Source: Flavisolibacter ginsenosidimutans
Lineage (GTDB): Bacteria; Bacteroidota; Bacteroidia; Chitinophagales; Chitinophagaceae
NCBI RefSeq assembly: GCF_007970805.1
Contig: NZ_CP042433.1
Coordinates: forward strand, 3,782,001-3,846,000
Direction: 5' to 3'
DNA: 64,000 nt
The translations under genes and the position numbers were made by a program. Of the stretch, positions 9,344 through 17,886 are shown one piece after another (the first letter of the stretch is position 1; each line of letters starts with the position of its first letter). Under the pieces are notes generated by a model. It saw only the letters and a list, made by a program, of their open reading frames with translations. It was not told the DNA's origin and made no database searches.

Positions 9344-9379
9344 TTAGAAGGGGGATTTCATACAAGTCATTTGCATCGT

Positions 9380-10555
9380 TTACTGGCAGCTTGGTAAGGT
9401 CGCTGGAAAAGAGGTGTCGTACAAATTTTTGCTCCAGCAATTGCCGGTGCCGGTCGCGCCAAAATCAGGTCCAAGCCAAAGCAGGTCAGAAGCAAAGTAG
9501 GTCGGGAAGTACAGCGATTGCGGGTTAAAGCCGTTGTTTTTAACCTGGTTGCTAACAACTTTTACATTATCGGAAACGGGGTCGATGCCGGGTGTTGGAC
9601 CAAGAATGGCCGTGGTCACCACTCCGATACCCGTATACTGGTTGCCGGTTACGTGATTATCCTCCACCAGCATGTTATCCACTCCTAAAATTAAAATGCC
9701 GATGCCCGTCGGTAAAATGAACTCCAGTTCCGATGGATCGGTTTGAAGATTTGCGTGATTGTTATCCCGAATCTGGTTTTTTGTGATTGTAATGTTGGAT
9801 GATTCCGATGTTGATTTTCCGGGCACCAGCAAACACAAAATGCCTGCGGAGTTGTCGTGCATATGGTTTTTGTCAATTGTTATACGGGAAGCGTTTTCGG
9901 TTTCAATACCGATTGTGTTGGCAAACGATTCGTTTTGCGCAAGAGAAACGCCGGTTGATTCACCAACGAAAATTCCCGTATCGGTATGACCGGTAGCCTC
10001 GCAGTGTTCAATTGTGCCGTTGGTGCAATACTGTACGAACAAGCCAAATTCTTCCTTGTTGTTGCCAATGGCCGTTACGTGCGACAACAACAGTCCGTTT
10101 ATTTCTTTTATTTCCACAGCCCTGTCCTTAAAACCCTGTACGGTAACGTTGCTTAACGCAAATCCATCGGCGCCTTTAACTACTTGAATGCCGATACTTA
10201 CATCGCCTGGATTTTGAATGACAACGTTGCCTTCTCCCGTTAACGTAATTCCGGGCTTGTTGACTACAATACTTTCCGAATAAGTTCCCTGCAAAATTTT
10301 TATCACAGACCCGTTGGGCACGGCGTTGATGGCCGCCTGTATTGAAGTGCCAGGCTGTACTACTATGGCCGGTGCTTTGGCATTGTTGGCTTGCATCGCA
10401 AGTGATTCGGCTTTGTCACTCTCAGCATTGTTGGAAGTCAATTCTTTTTTACATCCCGTTACAAATAAAAGGGATGCCGCTAAAAGAAAGATGATGCTTT
10501 TGCTTACATCAGCCTGTGTGTTGTGAGGCGCTTTAGAACATTTTTCCTGTTTCAT
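9380..10555 (-). CDS. Right-handed beta-helix surface lipoprotein
   Basis: The ATG at 10553-10555 (MKQEKCSK) is preferred to an upstream ATG because it matches the paralogue at 1-1007 and places the hydrophobic signal and lipobox (LLFVTGC, then KKELT) normally. The mature protein carries about ten parallel beta-helix turns (NosD/pectate-lyase-like), with Asn ladders such as SNVTVQGFKDRAVEIKE and repeated phrases like TGIGILILGVDNMLVEDN. After the helix a 45-residue tail contains GTGNCWSKN. It is convergent with the tandem regulators. A glycan-binding or lyase role is possible, but no catalytic residues are identified. Confidence 0.85.
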   Translation of the reverse strand: MKQEKCSKAPHNTQADVSKSIIFLLAASLLFVTGCKKELTSNNAESDKAESLAMQANNAKAPAIVVQPGTSIQAAINAVPNGSVIKILQGTYSESIVVNKPGITLTGEGNVVIQNPGDVSIGIQVVKGADGFALSNVTVQGFKDRAVEIKEINGLLLSHVTAIGNNKEEFGLFVQYCTNGTIEHCEATGHTDTGIFVGESTGVSLAQNESFANTIGIETENASRITIDKNHMHDNSAGILCLLVPGKSTSESSNITITKNQIRDNNHANLQTDPSELEFILPTGIGILILGVDNMLVEDNHVTGNQYTGIGVVTTAILGPTPGIDPVSDNVKVVSNQVKNNGFNPQSLYFPTYFASDLLWLGPDFGATGTGNCWSKNLYDTSFPATLPSCQ

Positions 10556-10990
10556 ACTTTTCGTTTTTGGTGATGGTAAATGAATTTTGACGGTGTGTAA
10601 AGAGAGGAGCGATCGTTCCGGTTGAAAAGCACAAACCGTAGTTGAATGCATCTCTCGTTACCAAAGTAGAATTCCGGAAAGGCGTTTCATAATTGGATTG
10701 TCCGTAAGAATTTTTTGGTTTGCATTTTTTGCAACTTCTTATCTCTGTTTCGTTAGATATTAAGAGATGAGTTTTATCCCAAGCAGATTTATTTTGGAAA
10801 ATGTGCCGCCGCCGCTAAAGGTTTATGCGCAAATCAACATTTGTTAATACATAAGTAAATGAGAGGAGGAAGACCCTTTTGAGGTGCTGTGTAATCGCAT
10901 CGCTTCCAGAAAGCAGAACCTGACTATATCTGCATAAGCGCAAGGGACAGGTCGTTTCCCGGTAAACTTTTCACAGCCAACGGTAACTGT
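10556..10990. other. Intergenic region between divergent genes
   Basis: No credible gene was seen in these 435 bases. The stretch should contain the promoter of the minus-strand beta-helix lipoprotein, but no full TTTG/TAnnTTTG pair is visible for it. An imperfect inverted repeat at 10718-10735 (GTTTGCA / GCAAC) resembles the candidate operator at 7109-7127. Confidence 0.5.
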
Positions 10991-11020
10991 TTTGTATTGT
11001 CGCCCGGATGAATACTTTTG
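10991..11020 (+). promoter_or_regulatory. Bacteroidota-type promoter for the GT2 operon
   Basis: TTTG at 10991-10994 and TACTTTTG at 11013-11020 fit the -33 TTTG and -7 TAnnTTTG elements, with an 18-base spacer. The transcription start would fall near 11026, just upstream of the GTG at 11040. This argues against the upstream TTG at 10992 being the start codon. Confidence 0.65.
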
Positions 11021-11039
11021 TGCCTTAACTGCTACCGTT

Positions 11040-12005
11040 GTGAATGCCACTCTCTCAACTGTTATCATTACGCCACTTTACAAAGACTGGGAAAGTTTCC
11101 AAATCCTGTTGCAGAATCTCGAAAAAGAATTATCCGGCCAATGGGCATCAACCGGCTTGGTGGTGGTGGATGATTTTTCGTTAGAGCCTGTGCCGGATTT
11201 CTTGAAAGAGAGCAACGCTCAGGTTGAGGTGCTGGAACTGATACGCAACATGGGGCATCAAAAAGCCATTGCCATTGGACTGGCTCACGCGGTGGCTTCC
11301 TATCCGGATGCGCAAAATTTTGTGGTGATGGATTCAGACGGAGAAGACCAACCGAAGGACGTTGCAAGGTTGCTTGGCGAGATGCACCGGAAAAAGAAAG
11401 GCTTTTGTTTTGCCCGCCGCATGAAGCGTACCGAAGGCCCGGTGTTCCGGATCTTGTACAAATTATACAAGCAATTGTTCGGCTTTCTGACGGGCCAGCG
11501 TATTAGCTTCGGAAATTTTTGCTGCATGGATGCGGTAACGGCGCAACGGCTGGTGCACGTGTCGGAGATTTGGCTGCATTTTTCCAGCGCCGTCATCAAA
11601 TCAAAAATTCCGTACACCACTTTGCCCACTCACCGCGGAAGCCGTTACCGCGGCAAAAGCAAAATGAATTACACCTCCCTTATCAATCACGGCTTGAGCG
11701 CCATTGCCGTGTACAGCGAGTTTGTGGCAGTGCGCATTACCCTGCTGTCGGTTATCATGTCTGCCATAGCGGGCATTGGCATTTTATCCATTGTTGCCAT
11801 CAAACAGTTCACGCAATTGGCCATCCCGGGCTGGACTTCTTTCGTGGTCCTGGGGCTCGCCAATCTTATCGCACAATTTTTTTCGTTGGGCCTCCTGCTT
11901 TCCTTTGTAATTCTTTCCGCCAAAACCATTCGAAACATAGATCCTTCCCAAGCGTACAAAAATTACATTTTCACGCGTCGTCAACTTGCCCGAAATGAAC
12001 GCTGA
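11040..12005 (+). CDS. Glycosyltransferase family 2 (DPM1/GtrB-like), membrane-bound
   Basis: The GTG at 11040 (VNATLSTVIITPLYKDWE) is chosen because a good promoter overlaps the longer reading frame. The GT-A fold motifs are visible: an N-terminal beta strand VIITPLYKD, VVVDDFS, and the DSDGEDQP segment containing the metal-binding Asp. RNMGHQKAIAIG is the typical GT2 stretch of dolichol- or undecaprenyl-phosphate sugar transferases. Two C-terminal membrane helices (about residues 212-235 and 250-290) place the enzyme at the inner membrane. It probably transfers a sugar from a nucleotide sugar to undecaprenyl phosphate. It overlaps the following methyltransferase gene by 11 bp, so the two are coupled. 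Confidence 0.85.
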   Translation: MNATLSTVIITPLYKDWESFQILLQNLEKELSGQWASTGLVVVDDFSLEPVPDFLKESNAQVEVLELIRNMGHQKAIAIGLAHAVASYPDAQNFVVMDSDGEDQPKDVARLLGEMHRKKKGFCFARRMKRTEGPVFRILYKLYKQLFGFLTGQRISFGNFCCMDAVTAQRLVHVSEIWLHFSSAVIKSKIPYTTLPTHRGSRYRGKSKMNYTSLINHGLSAIAVYSEFVAVRITLLSVIMSAIAGIGILSIVAIKQFTQLAIPGWTSFVVLGLANLIAQFFSLGLLLSFVILSAKTIRNIDPSQAYKNYIFTRRQLARNER

Positions 12006-12696
12006 TTACATTGGCAGCGAACTGGAACTGTTTCAGTATGCGGTTAACTGGAAAAAGTATTTCAGTTCGTTTTTTCGGCCTTACGTGCGGGGCCGCGTGG
12101 CCGAAGTAGGCGCCGGCATGGGCGCCAACGTTCTTTTTTTACTGAATGCCTCCGTGGCCGAGTACCTGTGTGTTGAGCCGGATGCTAAGCTGGCCACTGC
12201 CATCGGCAAAAAAATTGCGGCGGGTGAATTGCCCACTCTTTGTTCGGTCAAACAAGGTTTTTTAGAAGAAACCGCAAATGCGTTTGACACTGTTGTTTAC
12301 ATTGACGTATTGGAGCATATTGAAGACGACCGCGGCGAAATAGGCAAAGCCGCCGCATGCCTGAAGCCAGGGGGATATTTATGCGTTCTGGTACCGGCCA
12401 ACCCCGGCGATTACACGGATTTTGACAAAGCCATCGGCCACTTCAGGCGGTACACAAAAAAAACGCTGGTGAGTGCCGTAGCGCCTTCGCTTCAAATTGA
12501 ATGGTGTCACTACCTGGACTTTTTTGGTTCTGTGGCATCAAAAACAAACAAGCTGTTTTTAAAACAATCTTACCCCACAAAAAAACAGGTTTTGTTCTGG
12601 GACCGCTTTCTTGTTCCCGTCTCAAAATTGCTGGACAAGCCCACCGGCTACCGCCACGGAAAATCATTGCTGTTGGTAGCCCGCAAACGGGACTAA
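11995..12696 (+). CDS. Class I SAM-dependent methyltransferase
   Basis: The start is ATG 11995 (MNADYIGSE), inside the last codons of the GT2 gene; a TTG nine bases upstream is less likely. Motif I appears as AEVGAGMGANVLFL (about residues 36-49), the post-I acidic residue in CVEPD, and motif II/III as VVYIDVLEHIEDD, followed by LKPGGYLCVLVP. This is the Methyltransf_11/23 pattern seen in methyltransferases of glycan and lipid pathways. The 11-bp overlap with the GT2 gene suggests both act on the same lipid-linked saccharide. The substrate is unknown. The stop lies 4 bp from the stop of the convergent GT39-like gene. Confidence 0.85.
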   Translation: MNADYIGSELELFQYAVNWKKYFSSFFRPYVRGRVAEVGAGMGANVLFLLNASVAEYLCVEPDAKLATAIGKKIAAGELPTLCSVKQGFLEETANAFDTVVYIDVLEHIEDDRGEIGKAAACLKPGGYLCVLVPANPGDYTDFDKAIGHFRRYTKKTLVSAVAPSLQIEWCHYLDFFGSVASKTNKLFLKQSYPTKKQVLFWDRFLVPVSKLLDKPTGYRHGKSLLLVARKRD

Positions 12697-12700
12697 AAAA

Positions 12701-14359
12701 TTACTTGATTTTGTAAACAGAAGCAATTTTTAGCCCGTGCACTTCCTGGGAATAAATTTCATTGGGAAAGGGGAAGGGCTGTGGATGAGCACGAAACTCC
12801 GTGAGAAAATAAACGGATTTTGGATAAGCGGTGTAAACAGAATCATCAAAATTTATCCACCGGACGCGTTGCTGATCTTCTTTTTTCAGCAGTTCGCTGT
12901 TTTGCTCTGCCCAAGTGCTCGGCGATTGCAGGTAAACCGTATCCGACTTGTCGTGGTTCATGACAAATTCCATTGATTTTCGAAACGAAAGACCCCAATA
13001 ATCGCGTTCGAAATTTTTCTCAACGGTCTTCGCCGGTAAAAAACTGAAGTAAACGTTCTGGTAGGGGTGCGCCGTAATCATAAAGAAAACGGTACGCAAC
13101 AGGCTTGCAAAAAAAACCACGGTGGCAAAACGCAGGGGCCATGTCATCCGCTTCTTTTGAAGAAAGGCATAACCGCTAACGAGGCCGCGTAAGGCCAGCA
13201 ACAAAAAGGCCGGGTACAGGAAAAACAAATGTCGCCAACCGTCGTACAAAATGGAGTGCAAAACAATTACCGCTGCCAGCGGCAGGTAAAAGAAAGCAAG
13301 AAAAATTACATCAAGTTTCTGTGCGTTGTTCCTGTATAAATGCAGCCGGTTGGCGAGAATATTTTTTACAATGAGAATAGAACCCAACAGGAAAAGCAGC
13401 GTATAAACAACGGGAGTAGTAATGGTAATCCACACCGGGCCGTAGTGCCAGGGAAGGTTGGCCGCATGAGTGATGTGCCCCATGTAAAGCACTTCGTTGT
13501 TCCAGCGAAATTTGCTCATGTTTTTAAACGCCAGCAAAAAATTAGAAAGCGGGGCTTCCCATAAAAAAGGCCAGAAAAGAATTACAATGCAAACAAGCAG
13601 TGCGCTATAAAGCACCAGCGCAGCCATTCTTTTTTTCATCGGAAGATTGCTGTTGTTCTTCATCGCATCAATAACAAAAATGGCAACGGTGGCCAGCGGG
13701 AGCAAAATGCCCATGATGCGAACGTCAATTGTAATAGCACAGGCAAGAGCGTGAAGCAAGGCCAGGCGCCAATTGGGGCTTTTTAGAAACCTTACCAGCG
13801 TGTAAAGGCTCACAATGAAAAAGGACATAAAAACAAGATCCTTTGAGTTGTAAAACGCATCGGCAAAAATGCGCGGGCTTAAAAGCAAGAGGATGGCGCC
13901 AACCAGTCCAACCTTCCAACTGTTGAACCGCTCCTTTGCCAGCAAATAGAAAAACCACAAGCCGACCCAAAACACCAGAAAGATGCAGAGGTGATGAAGA
14001 AAATGAATGCTTCGTGGGTCTTTCAGGCGAAGCGCTTTCTCTAACAGGTAAGCCGGCAGCTCAAACGCCACACCGTAATCCCTGTCTTTCCATTGATGCA
14101 GGTTTGGCACGCTGGCCAACACCGAATCGGATTTCGCATAAGCAGGAACAAAACGCTGTACAAGATATTTGGCCGTTATCACCGCGTTGGTACGACTGAT
14201 GCCTTCGTCCGCCGAGATACCGTAATCGCGATAAATAAAAAGCCCGAGCAAAAGCACACCGAGAAAAAATAAAAAAACAAGCGGTTTTCGATAGCGGTTG
14301 GCATTGGCAAAAAAGGAAGGGCGAGAAGATTGTGTATTCAAGGACGAAAGCGGCAGCAT
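12701..14359 (-). CDS. GT-C fold membrane glycosyltransferase (GT39/ArnT-like)
   Basis: The 552-residue polytopic protein has about eleven hydrophobic helices. The first is followed by a periplasmic loop with YGISADEGISR, where the acidic pair matches the catalytic Asp/Glu position of PMT/ArnT-type glycosyltransferases that use polyprenyl-phosphate sugars. A soluble domain of about 110 residues ends the protein. It is convergent with the GT2-methyltransferase pair, and the three genes plausibly act on one envelope glycan: GT2 makes the lipid-linked sugar, GT-C transfers it outside. This link is inference. A promoter with a TTTG box lies upstream on the minus strand. Confidence 0.8.
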   Translation of the reverse strand: MLPLSSLNTQSSRPSFFANANRYRKPLVFLFFLGVLLLGLFIYRDYGISADEGISRTNAVITAKYLVQRFVPAYAKSDSVLASVPNLHQWKDRDYGVAFELPAYLLEKALRLKDPRSIHFLHHLCIFLVFWVGLWFFYLLAKERFNSWKVGLVGAILLLLSPRIFADAFYNSKDLVFMSFFIVSLYTLVRFLKSPNWRLALLHALACAITIDVRIMGILLPLATVAIFVIDAMKNNSNLPMKKRMAALVLYSALLVCIVILFWPFLWEAPLSNFLLAFKNMSKFRWNNEVLYMGHITHAANLPWHYGPVWITITTPVVYTLLFLLGSILIVKNILANRLHLYRNNAQKLDVIFLAFFYLPLAAVIVLHSILYDGWRHLFFLYPAFLLLALRGLVSGYAFLQKKRMTWPLRFATVVFFASLLRTVFFMITAHPYQNVYFSFLPAKTVEKNFERDYWGLSFRKSMEFVMNHDKSDTVYLQSPSTWAEQNSELLKKEDQQRVRWINFDDSVYTAYPKSVYFLTEFRAHPQPFPFPNEIYSQEVHGLKIASVYKIK

Positions 14360-14378
14360 TGGTGTTTTTTTCGGGAGG

Positions 14379-14410
14379 CGAAGATAAAGGCTGACGTAAG
14401 TTTTTGCAAA
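14379..14410 (-). promoter_or_regulatory. Promoter of the GT39-like gene
   Basis: Read on the minus strand, TTTG (14410-14407) is followed after 20 bases by TATCTTCG (14386-14379), one mismatch from TAnnTTTG. The start codon at 14359 lies about 19 bases further on. Confidence 0.5.
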
Positions 14411-14520
14411 TGCGGCATGGCCGCTGCTCCAAAAGGAGAAAACACTATCAGCCCGTGCCTTGCAGAAAAAAATTTCCCCTTGCTTCCATCCTACATCAAT
14501 TCATAATACCTTGGCCGTTT

Positions 14521-15732
14521 ATGGCTGAACAAACCATTACAAGCTTTTTGCAATCGTTTTACGATAGCCTGCATCGCTTTGCTGATGCCTTTTCGCGGCG
14601 GCGTTTTTGGAAGTTGTACCTCGCTCTCCTTTGCAGCGTTTATTGCATTTTGACCAACATTCCGCAATACACAGCGCTTGCGCACGGACAATCGCGGGGC
14701 ATTGCCATCTGGCACCGCATTGACCACCAGATTGATCATCCCTTCGCCGCCGACACGAGCAACGATCCGGAGTCGCACGAAGCCCGGCTCACCTTTCGGC
14801 TCACCGGCCCTTTGCTGGGCAAGTTGCTGCCCACATCCGATTTTCTTCAGCGCATGAAGGGCTTGTTCGTCATTCAAAACCTGTGCGGCATTCTTTTCTT
14901 TTACCTGCTTGTTTGTTTTGCCGAACGGCACTTTCAAAACCGCCTGGCCAGCTTTCTGCTGCCCTGGTGCTTTGCCGTACTTTACGCCGGCAAAACTTTT
15001 TTCTGCGACACTATTTTTTTCTTTGACGGCCTTGCGTATCTGTCTTTGCTGGCCGCTGTTTGCACACGAAAACCGCTGCTGGTTTTTGCCGCCGTTTTGC
15101 TTGCCTTTTTTACCGACGAGCGGGCCCTCATTGGCAGCGGCTTTGTGCTGCTTTGCCACGTGCTCCAAAACCGCGGGCAAAAGAACAGGATGGCCGTTGT
15201 AGCGGTAATAAGTGCCGTTGTGGCTTACGCGGCCCTGCGCTTCTTTCTGCAATGGCGCTTCGGCCTGTACACGCCAAGCAGCGACGTGCACATTTTGAAC
15301 ACGGCTTATCACACGTATTTCGGCTATCTTTTGTTGGGGGCTTTCACAGCCTTTAAGGCCTTTTGGCTGGTGCTGATTTTAGGCTTGTTTCTCATAAGAG
15401 GTTTCTGGCCGCGGACCATCTATGCCGGCACGCTGGCGTTGGTTACATTGGGCGGCATTTCAGTATTTGATTTTTCGCGGTCAATCAGTTACGGCTTTGT
15501 AGGATTGCTGGCGGTACTGCTGTACCTGTACCGGCAACGGGCACAGGCTACCGCGTTGAACAAACTTTTGCTGGTGTTGTTTGCGGTAAGTTTTTTGTAC
15601 CCGGTTTACGACGTGCACCGTCACGAGCTTTTCATTACCCGTTCTCCTTTAAGTAAATACCTGGAAACAAAATACACGCCCATGCCCGGCGACCGAAACG
15701 CTTCTTCTATTCTGGAGCAGAGTACGCATTGA
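14521..15732 (+). CDS. Polytopic membrane protein of unknown function
   Basis: I set the start at ATG 14521 (MAEQTITSF), because the 39 residues encoded upstream are not conserved-looking and lack hydrophobic character. The 403-residue product has about nine membrane helices. The first external loop contains HRIDHQIDHPFAADTSND, and a later loop FFTDERALIGSG. The pattern resembles GT-C-type or O-antigen polymerase-like proteins, but no signature is decisive. The gene is divergent from the GT39-like gene, so a glycan role is possible. The family is not recognised. Confidence 0.7.
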   Translation: MAEQTITSFLQSFYDSLHRFADAFSRRRFWKLYLALLCSVYCILTNIPQYTALAHGQSRGIAIWHRIDHQIDHPFAADTSNDPESHEARLTFRLTGPLLGKLLPTSDFLQRMKGLFVIQNLCGILFFYLLVCFAERHFQNRLASFLLPWCFAVLYAGKTFFCDTIFFFDGLAYLSLLAAVCTRKPLLVFAAVLLAFFTDERALIGSGFVLLCHVLQNRGQKNRMAVVAVISAVVAYAALRFFLQWRFGLYTPSSDVHILNTAYHTYFGYLLLGAFTAFKAFWLVLILGLFLIRGFWPRTIYAGTLALVTLGGISVFDFSRSISYGFVGLLAVLLYLYRQRAQATALNKLLLVLFAVSFLYPVYDVHRHELFITRSPLSKYLETKYTPMPGDRNASSILEQSTH

Positions 15733-15752
15733 GGCAGCGGCAGAACAAACAT

Positions 15753-16643
15753 TTAGCTACCGCTTTCCATCGCCAGCAACACCTGCCAGGCTTCGTGTAC
15801 TTTGTTTTGATCGAGAAGTTTCACTGCGTAAGCGTGAAGCTCTTTTTCCATTTCTTCTGGGTTTACCGAATAGTATTGAAAGATGTTTTTCAGATGCTCG
15901 TCGTCAAACGATGGTTCAACAACCGGCAACTCGTTCACGTTTGCCAGCATCCCTAAATGATTTCCCGTTAGCAGTTTACTGAACCGAATGCTCTCCGGCA
16001 GGGCGTCTATGCCAATGCCCAGTTTTGTATTGGGTTTGGGAACAACAAAGAGATTTTCTTTCGATACACGGCAGTACCAATCGCCGCCAAGACGGGCAAT
16101 GTGCTCCAGCTTTGTTTGGTCAAACTTTTTTTCTTCGTTCAGAAGACTGTCATCAACATGCAATTTCAATACTTTGCAAATCACTAATTGTCCCGCGCCG
16201 CCGCCTTCGCCCAATGATTTTATCTCGATCACCTTGCACTCCATTTTGGCCTTGCTTTCTTTTACCATCGGCGGTTTTACAACGGTTGCTGTCTCTTTGG
16301 TAAAACCCGCTTTTACAAATTCGTCCACACCTTTTGGAAACTCACAACTGGCCAAAGAGGTTTGCTGTACCATGTCGTAGGTGACAATGTTGATGACCAC
16401 TTCCGGTACTTCCAACACATTTTGCAAAGTGTGCTTTGTTGTGTTGTCTCTTACTCTTCGCGACGGCGAGAAAATAACGATGGGCGGGTTGGAGGAAAAC
16501 AGGTTAAAGAAACTGAAAGGACTCAAATTCACCTTTCCTTCTCTATCAATTGTGGATGCAAAACACACGGGCCGCGGCGCTACTATGTGCTGCAGGTAAT
16601 ATTGTTTTTCAACGGTAGAAAGTGCTTGCAGGTCGAAGGTCAT
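15753..16643 (-). CDS. Flavin reductase family protein (FMN-binding split barrel)
   Basis: The 296-residue protein starts with the split-barrel flavoprotein pattern: HIVAPRPVCFASTIDREGKVNLSPFS (residues about 19-44, where the PRP and NLSPFSFF segments contact FMN in this family), then PPIVIFSPS. The core barrel covers about 210 residues. The remaining 80 residues are helical and unusual for the family, which is typically 180-220 residues. It likely reduces or binds FMN in the cytoplasm; the partner oxygenase is not adjacent. A near-consensus TAATTTCG lies a few bases before the ATG. Confidence 0.85.
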   Translation of the reverse strand: MTFDLQALSTVEKQYYLQHIVAPRPVCFASTIDREGKVNLSPFSFFNLFSSNPPIVIFSPSRRVRDNTTKHTLQNVLEVPEVVINIVTYDMVQQTSLASCEFPKGVDEFVKAGFTKETATVVKPPMVKESKAKMECKVIEIKSLGEGGGAGQLVICKVLKLHVDDSLLNEEKKFDQTKLEHIARLGGDWYCRVSKENLFVVPKPNTKLGIGIDALPESIRFSKLLTGNHLGMLANVNELPVVEPSFDDEHLKNIFQYYSVNPEEMEKELHAYAVKLLDQNKVHEAWQVLLAMESGS

Positions 16644-16659
16644 GGCAGCGAAATTAGTT

Positions 16660-16710
16660 GACCGGTTGATCAGTTGATTGGTTAATTCGGTTCTTTCAAA
16701 TCAACCGGTC
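16660..16710. repeat. Word-type imperfect hairpin with perfect 11-bp ends
   Basis: GACCGGTTGAT (16660-16670) and ATCAACCGGTC (16700-16710) are exact reverse complements. The left arm continues in degenerate 8-base words (GGTTGAT, CAGTTGAT, TGGTTAAT). It lies upstream of the flavin reductase gene and has the same architecture as several other gaps in this window. Confidence 0.65.
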
Positions 16711-16812
16711 AGCCCATAACGCCGTTTATCCCAAAACGGCCCTGCGGTGTAACATCAAAGCGCCACATTCGTTCTACGAAAAAATTCGTCATCTAAAACC
16801 AAAATCATTTTT

Positions 16813-17520
16813 ATGTACAAAACCGTTTTAGCAGCTGCTTTTGTTTTTGCAGCGGCATCTGTAAACGCACAAAAGGAAAAAGAAACCATTGAAGGCAACG
16901 GCAAGCTTGTGACCAAAGAAATTCCTGTGTCCTCTTTTGAATTGCTAAAAGCCAGCGGTGTTTACGAGCTCAAACTTTCGCAGGGAGGCAAAGAATTGGT
17001 GAAGATTGAAGCCGACGAAAACCTGCAGCAATATTTCAACGTGCACAACGAAGGCAAACAACTGGTAATTGAAATGAAGGACATTAAAGACAAGAACCTG
17101 AAGCTGAAAGACAAAATCCGGGTTTACGTGACGTTCAAAAATTTAAAGGAGATGGACTTGAAAACCGTCGGAAACGTGGCCGCCGAAGCGCCCCTGACCT
17201 TTTCTGATCTCGCCATCACGAACAAAAGCGTAGGCCACGTTGATTTAAATCTTTCGGCCAATACAATCAATTTAAAAAACAACAGCGTGGGTGAAGTGAA
17301 ACTGGCCGGCAAAGCGCAGAATGCCGTTGTTACCAATCACGGCGTGGGCCATTTGCAGGCCGGAAGTTTTGTGGTGCAAACCATGAGCATTGACAACAGC
17401 GGCGTGGGCAACGCCGAAGTGAACGCCGAAAAAGAATTGAAAGTTAAAGACAACATGCTGGGCCGCGTAAAAAACAAAGGCATAGCACCGGTGAAAAAGA
17501 ACAACAAAGTTGTGATTTAA
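16813..17520 (+). CDS. Head GIN domain-containing protein (DUF2807), exported
   Basis: A signal peptide of about 19 residues ends SVNAQ. The mature 215 residues form the putative auto-transporter adhesin, head GIN domain: an N-terminal part (VSSFELLKASGVYELKLSQG) and then a series of short beta-helix-like turns with recurring (N/V)xSVGxVxL phrases, such as NKSVGHVDLNL, NNSVGEVKLAG, NHGVGHLQAG and NSGVGNAEVNA. Bacteroidota encode many such proteins of unknown function, probably periplasmic or surface-located. It is a single-gene unit with its own terminator. Confidence 0.85.
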   Translation: MYKTVLAAAFVFAAASVNAQKEKETIEGNGKLVTKEIPVSSFELLKASGVYELKLSQGGKELVKIEADENLQQYFNVHNEGKQLVIEMKDIKDKNLKLKDKIRVYVTFKNLKEMDLKTVGNVAAEAPLTFSDLAITNKSVGHVDLNLSANTINLKNNSVGEVKLAGKAQNAVVTNHGVGHLQAGSFVVQTMSIDNSGVGNAEVNAEKELKVKDNMLGRVKNKGIAPVKKNNKVVI

Positions 17521-17543
17521 GAACAATGTCCTGTGTTCTTACG

Positions 17544-17575
17544 CGGCCTCCCCATTGGGAGGCCGTTTTGTTTTT
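17544..17575 (+). terminator. Rho-independent terminator
   Basis: CGGCCTCCC (17544-17552) and GGGAGGCCG (17557-17565) form a perfect 9-bp stem with a 4-base loop, followed by TTTTGTTTTT. It is 24 bp past the head-GIN stop codon. Confidence 0.92.
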
Positions 17576-17886
17576 GGATGCACCAAAAAGCTGTGTAAAA
17601 AAATTCGCAGGGTCAGTTTAACGTGCATCGTTGTTTGGCTAAACAACCGGAAAACAGTGCCGCTGCCTACACAAAGCCATGCGCCGGTTAGCGGCATAAA
17701 AGTTTTATTTTTATAGAAGCAATCTGCTTACCTCTCACCCACGTATATCCTTACGCTAAACCGTCCGGCCTTAGATTTCTTCTGATAACCCGCTGCCAAC
17801 TTTCATCAGCTTACCTGTGTAATTACGTCACGTCCTGTCGGGAAACCACCCTTGTTTTCTTATTTCTTAACCAATAAAACAATCAC
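17576..17886. other. Intergenic region before the DUF4331 gene
   Basis: These 311 bases hold no credible gene. They should include the promoter of the DUF4331 gene, but no clear TTTG/TAnnTTTG pair was seen. Confidence 0.4.

Noticed and set aside
14491..15312. 273-codon minus-strand reading frame
   Set aside because: It is antisense to the polytopic membrane protein at 14521-15732; its Lys/Gln/Ala-rich composition is typical of the reverse of a hydrophobic coding sequence.
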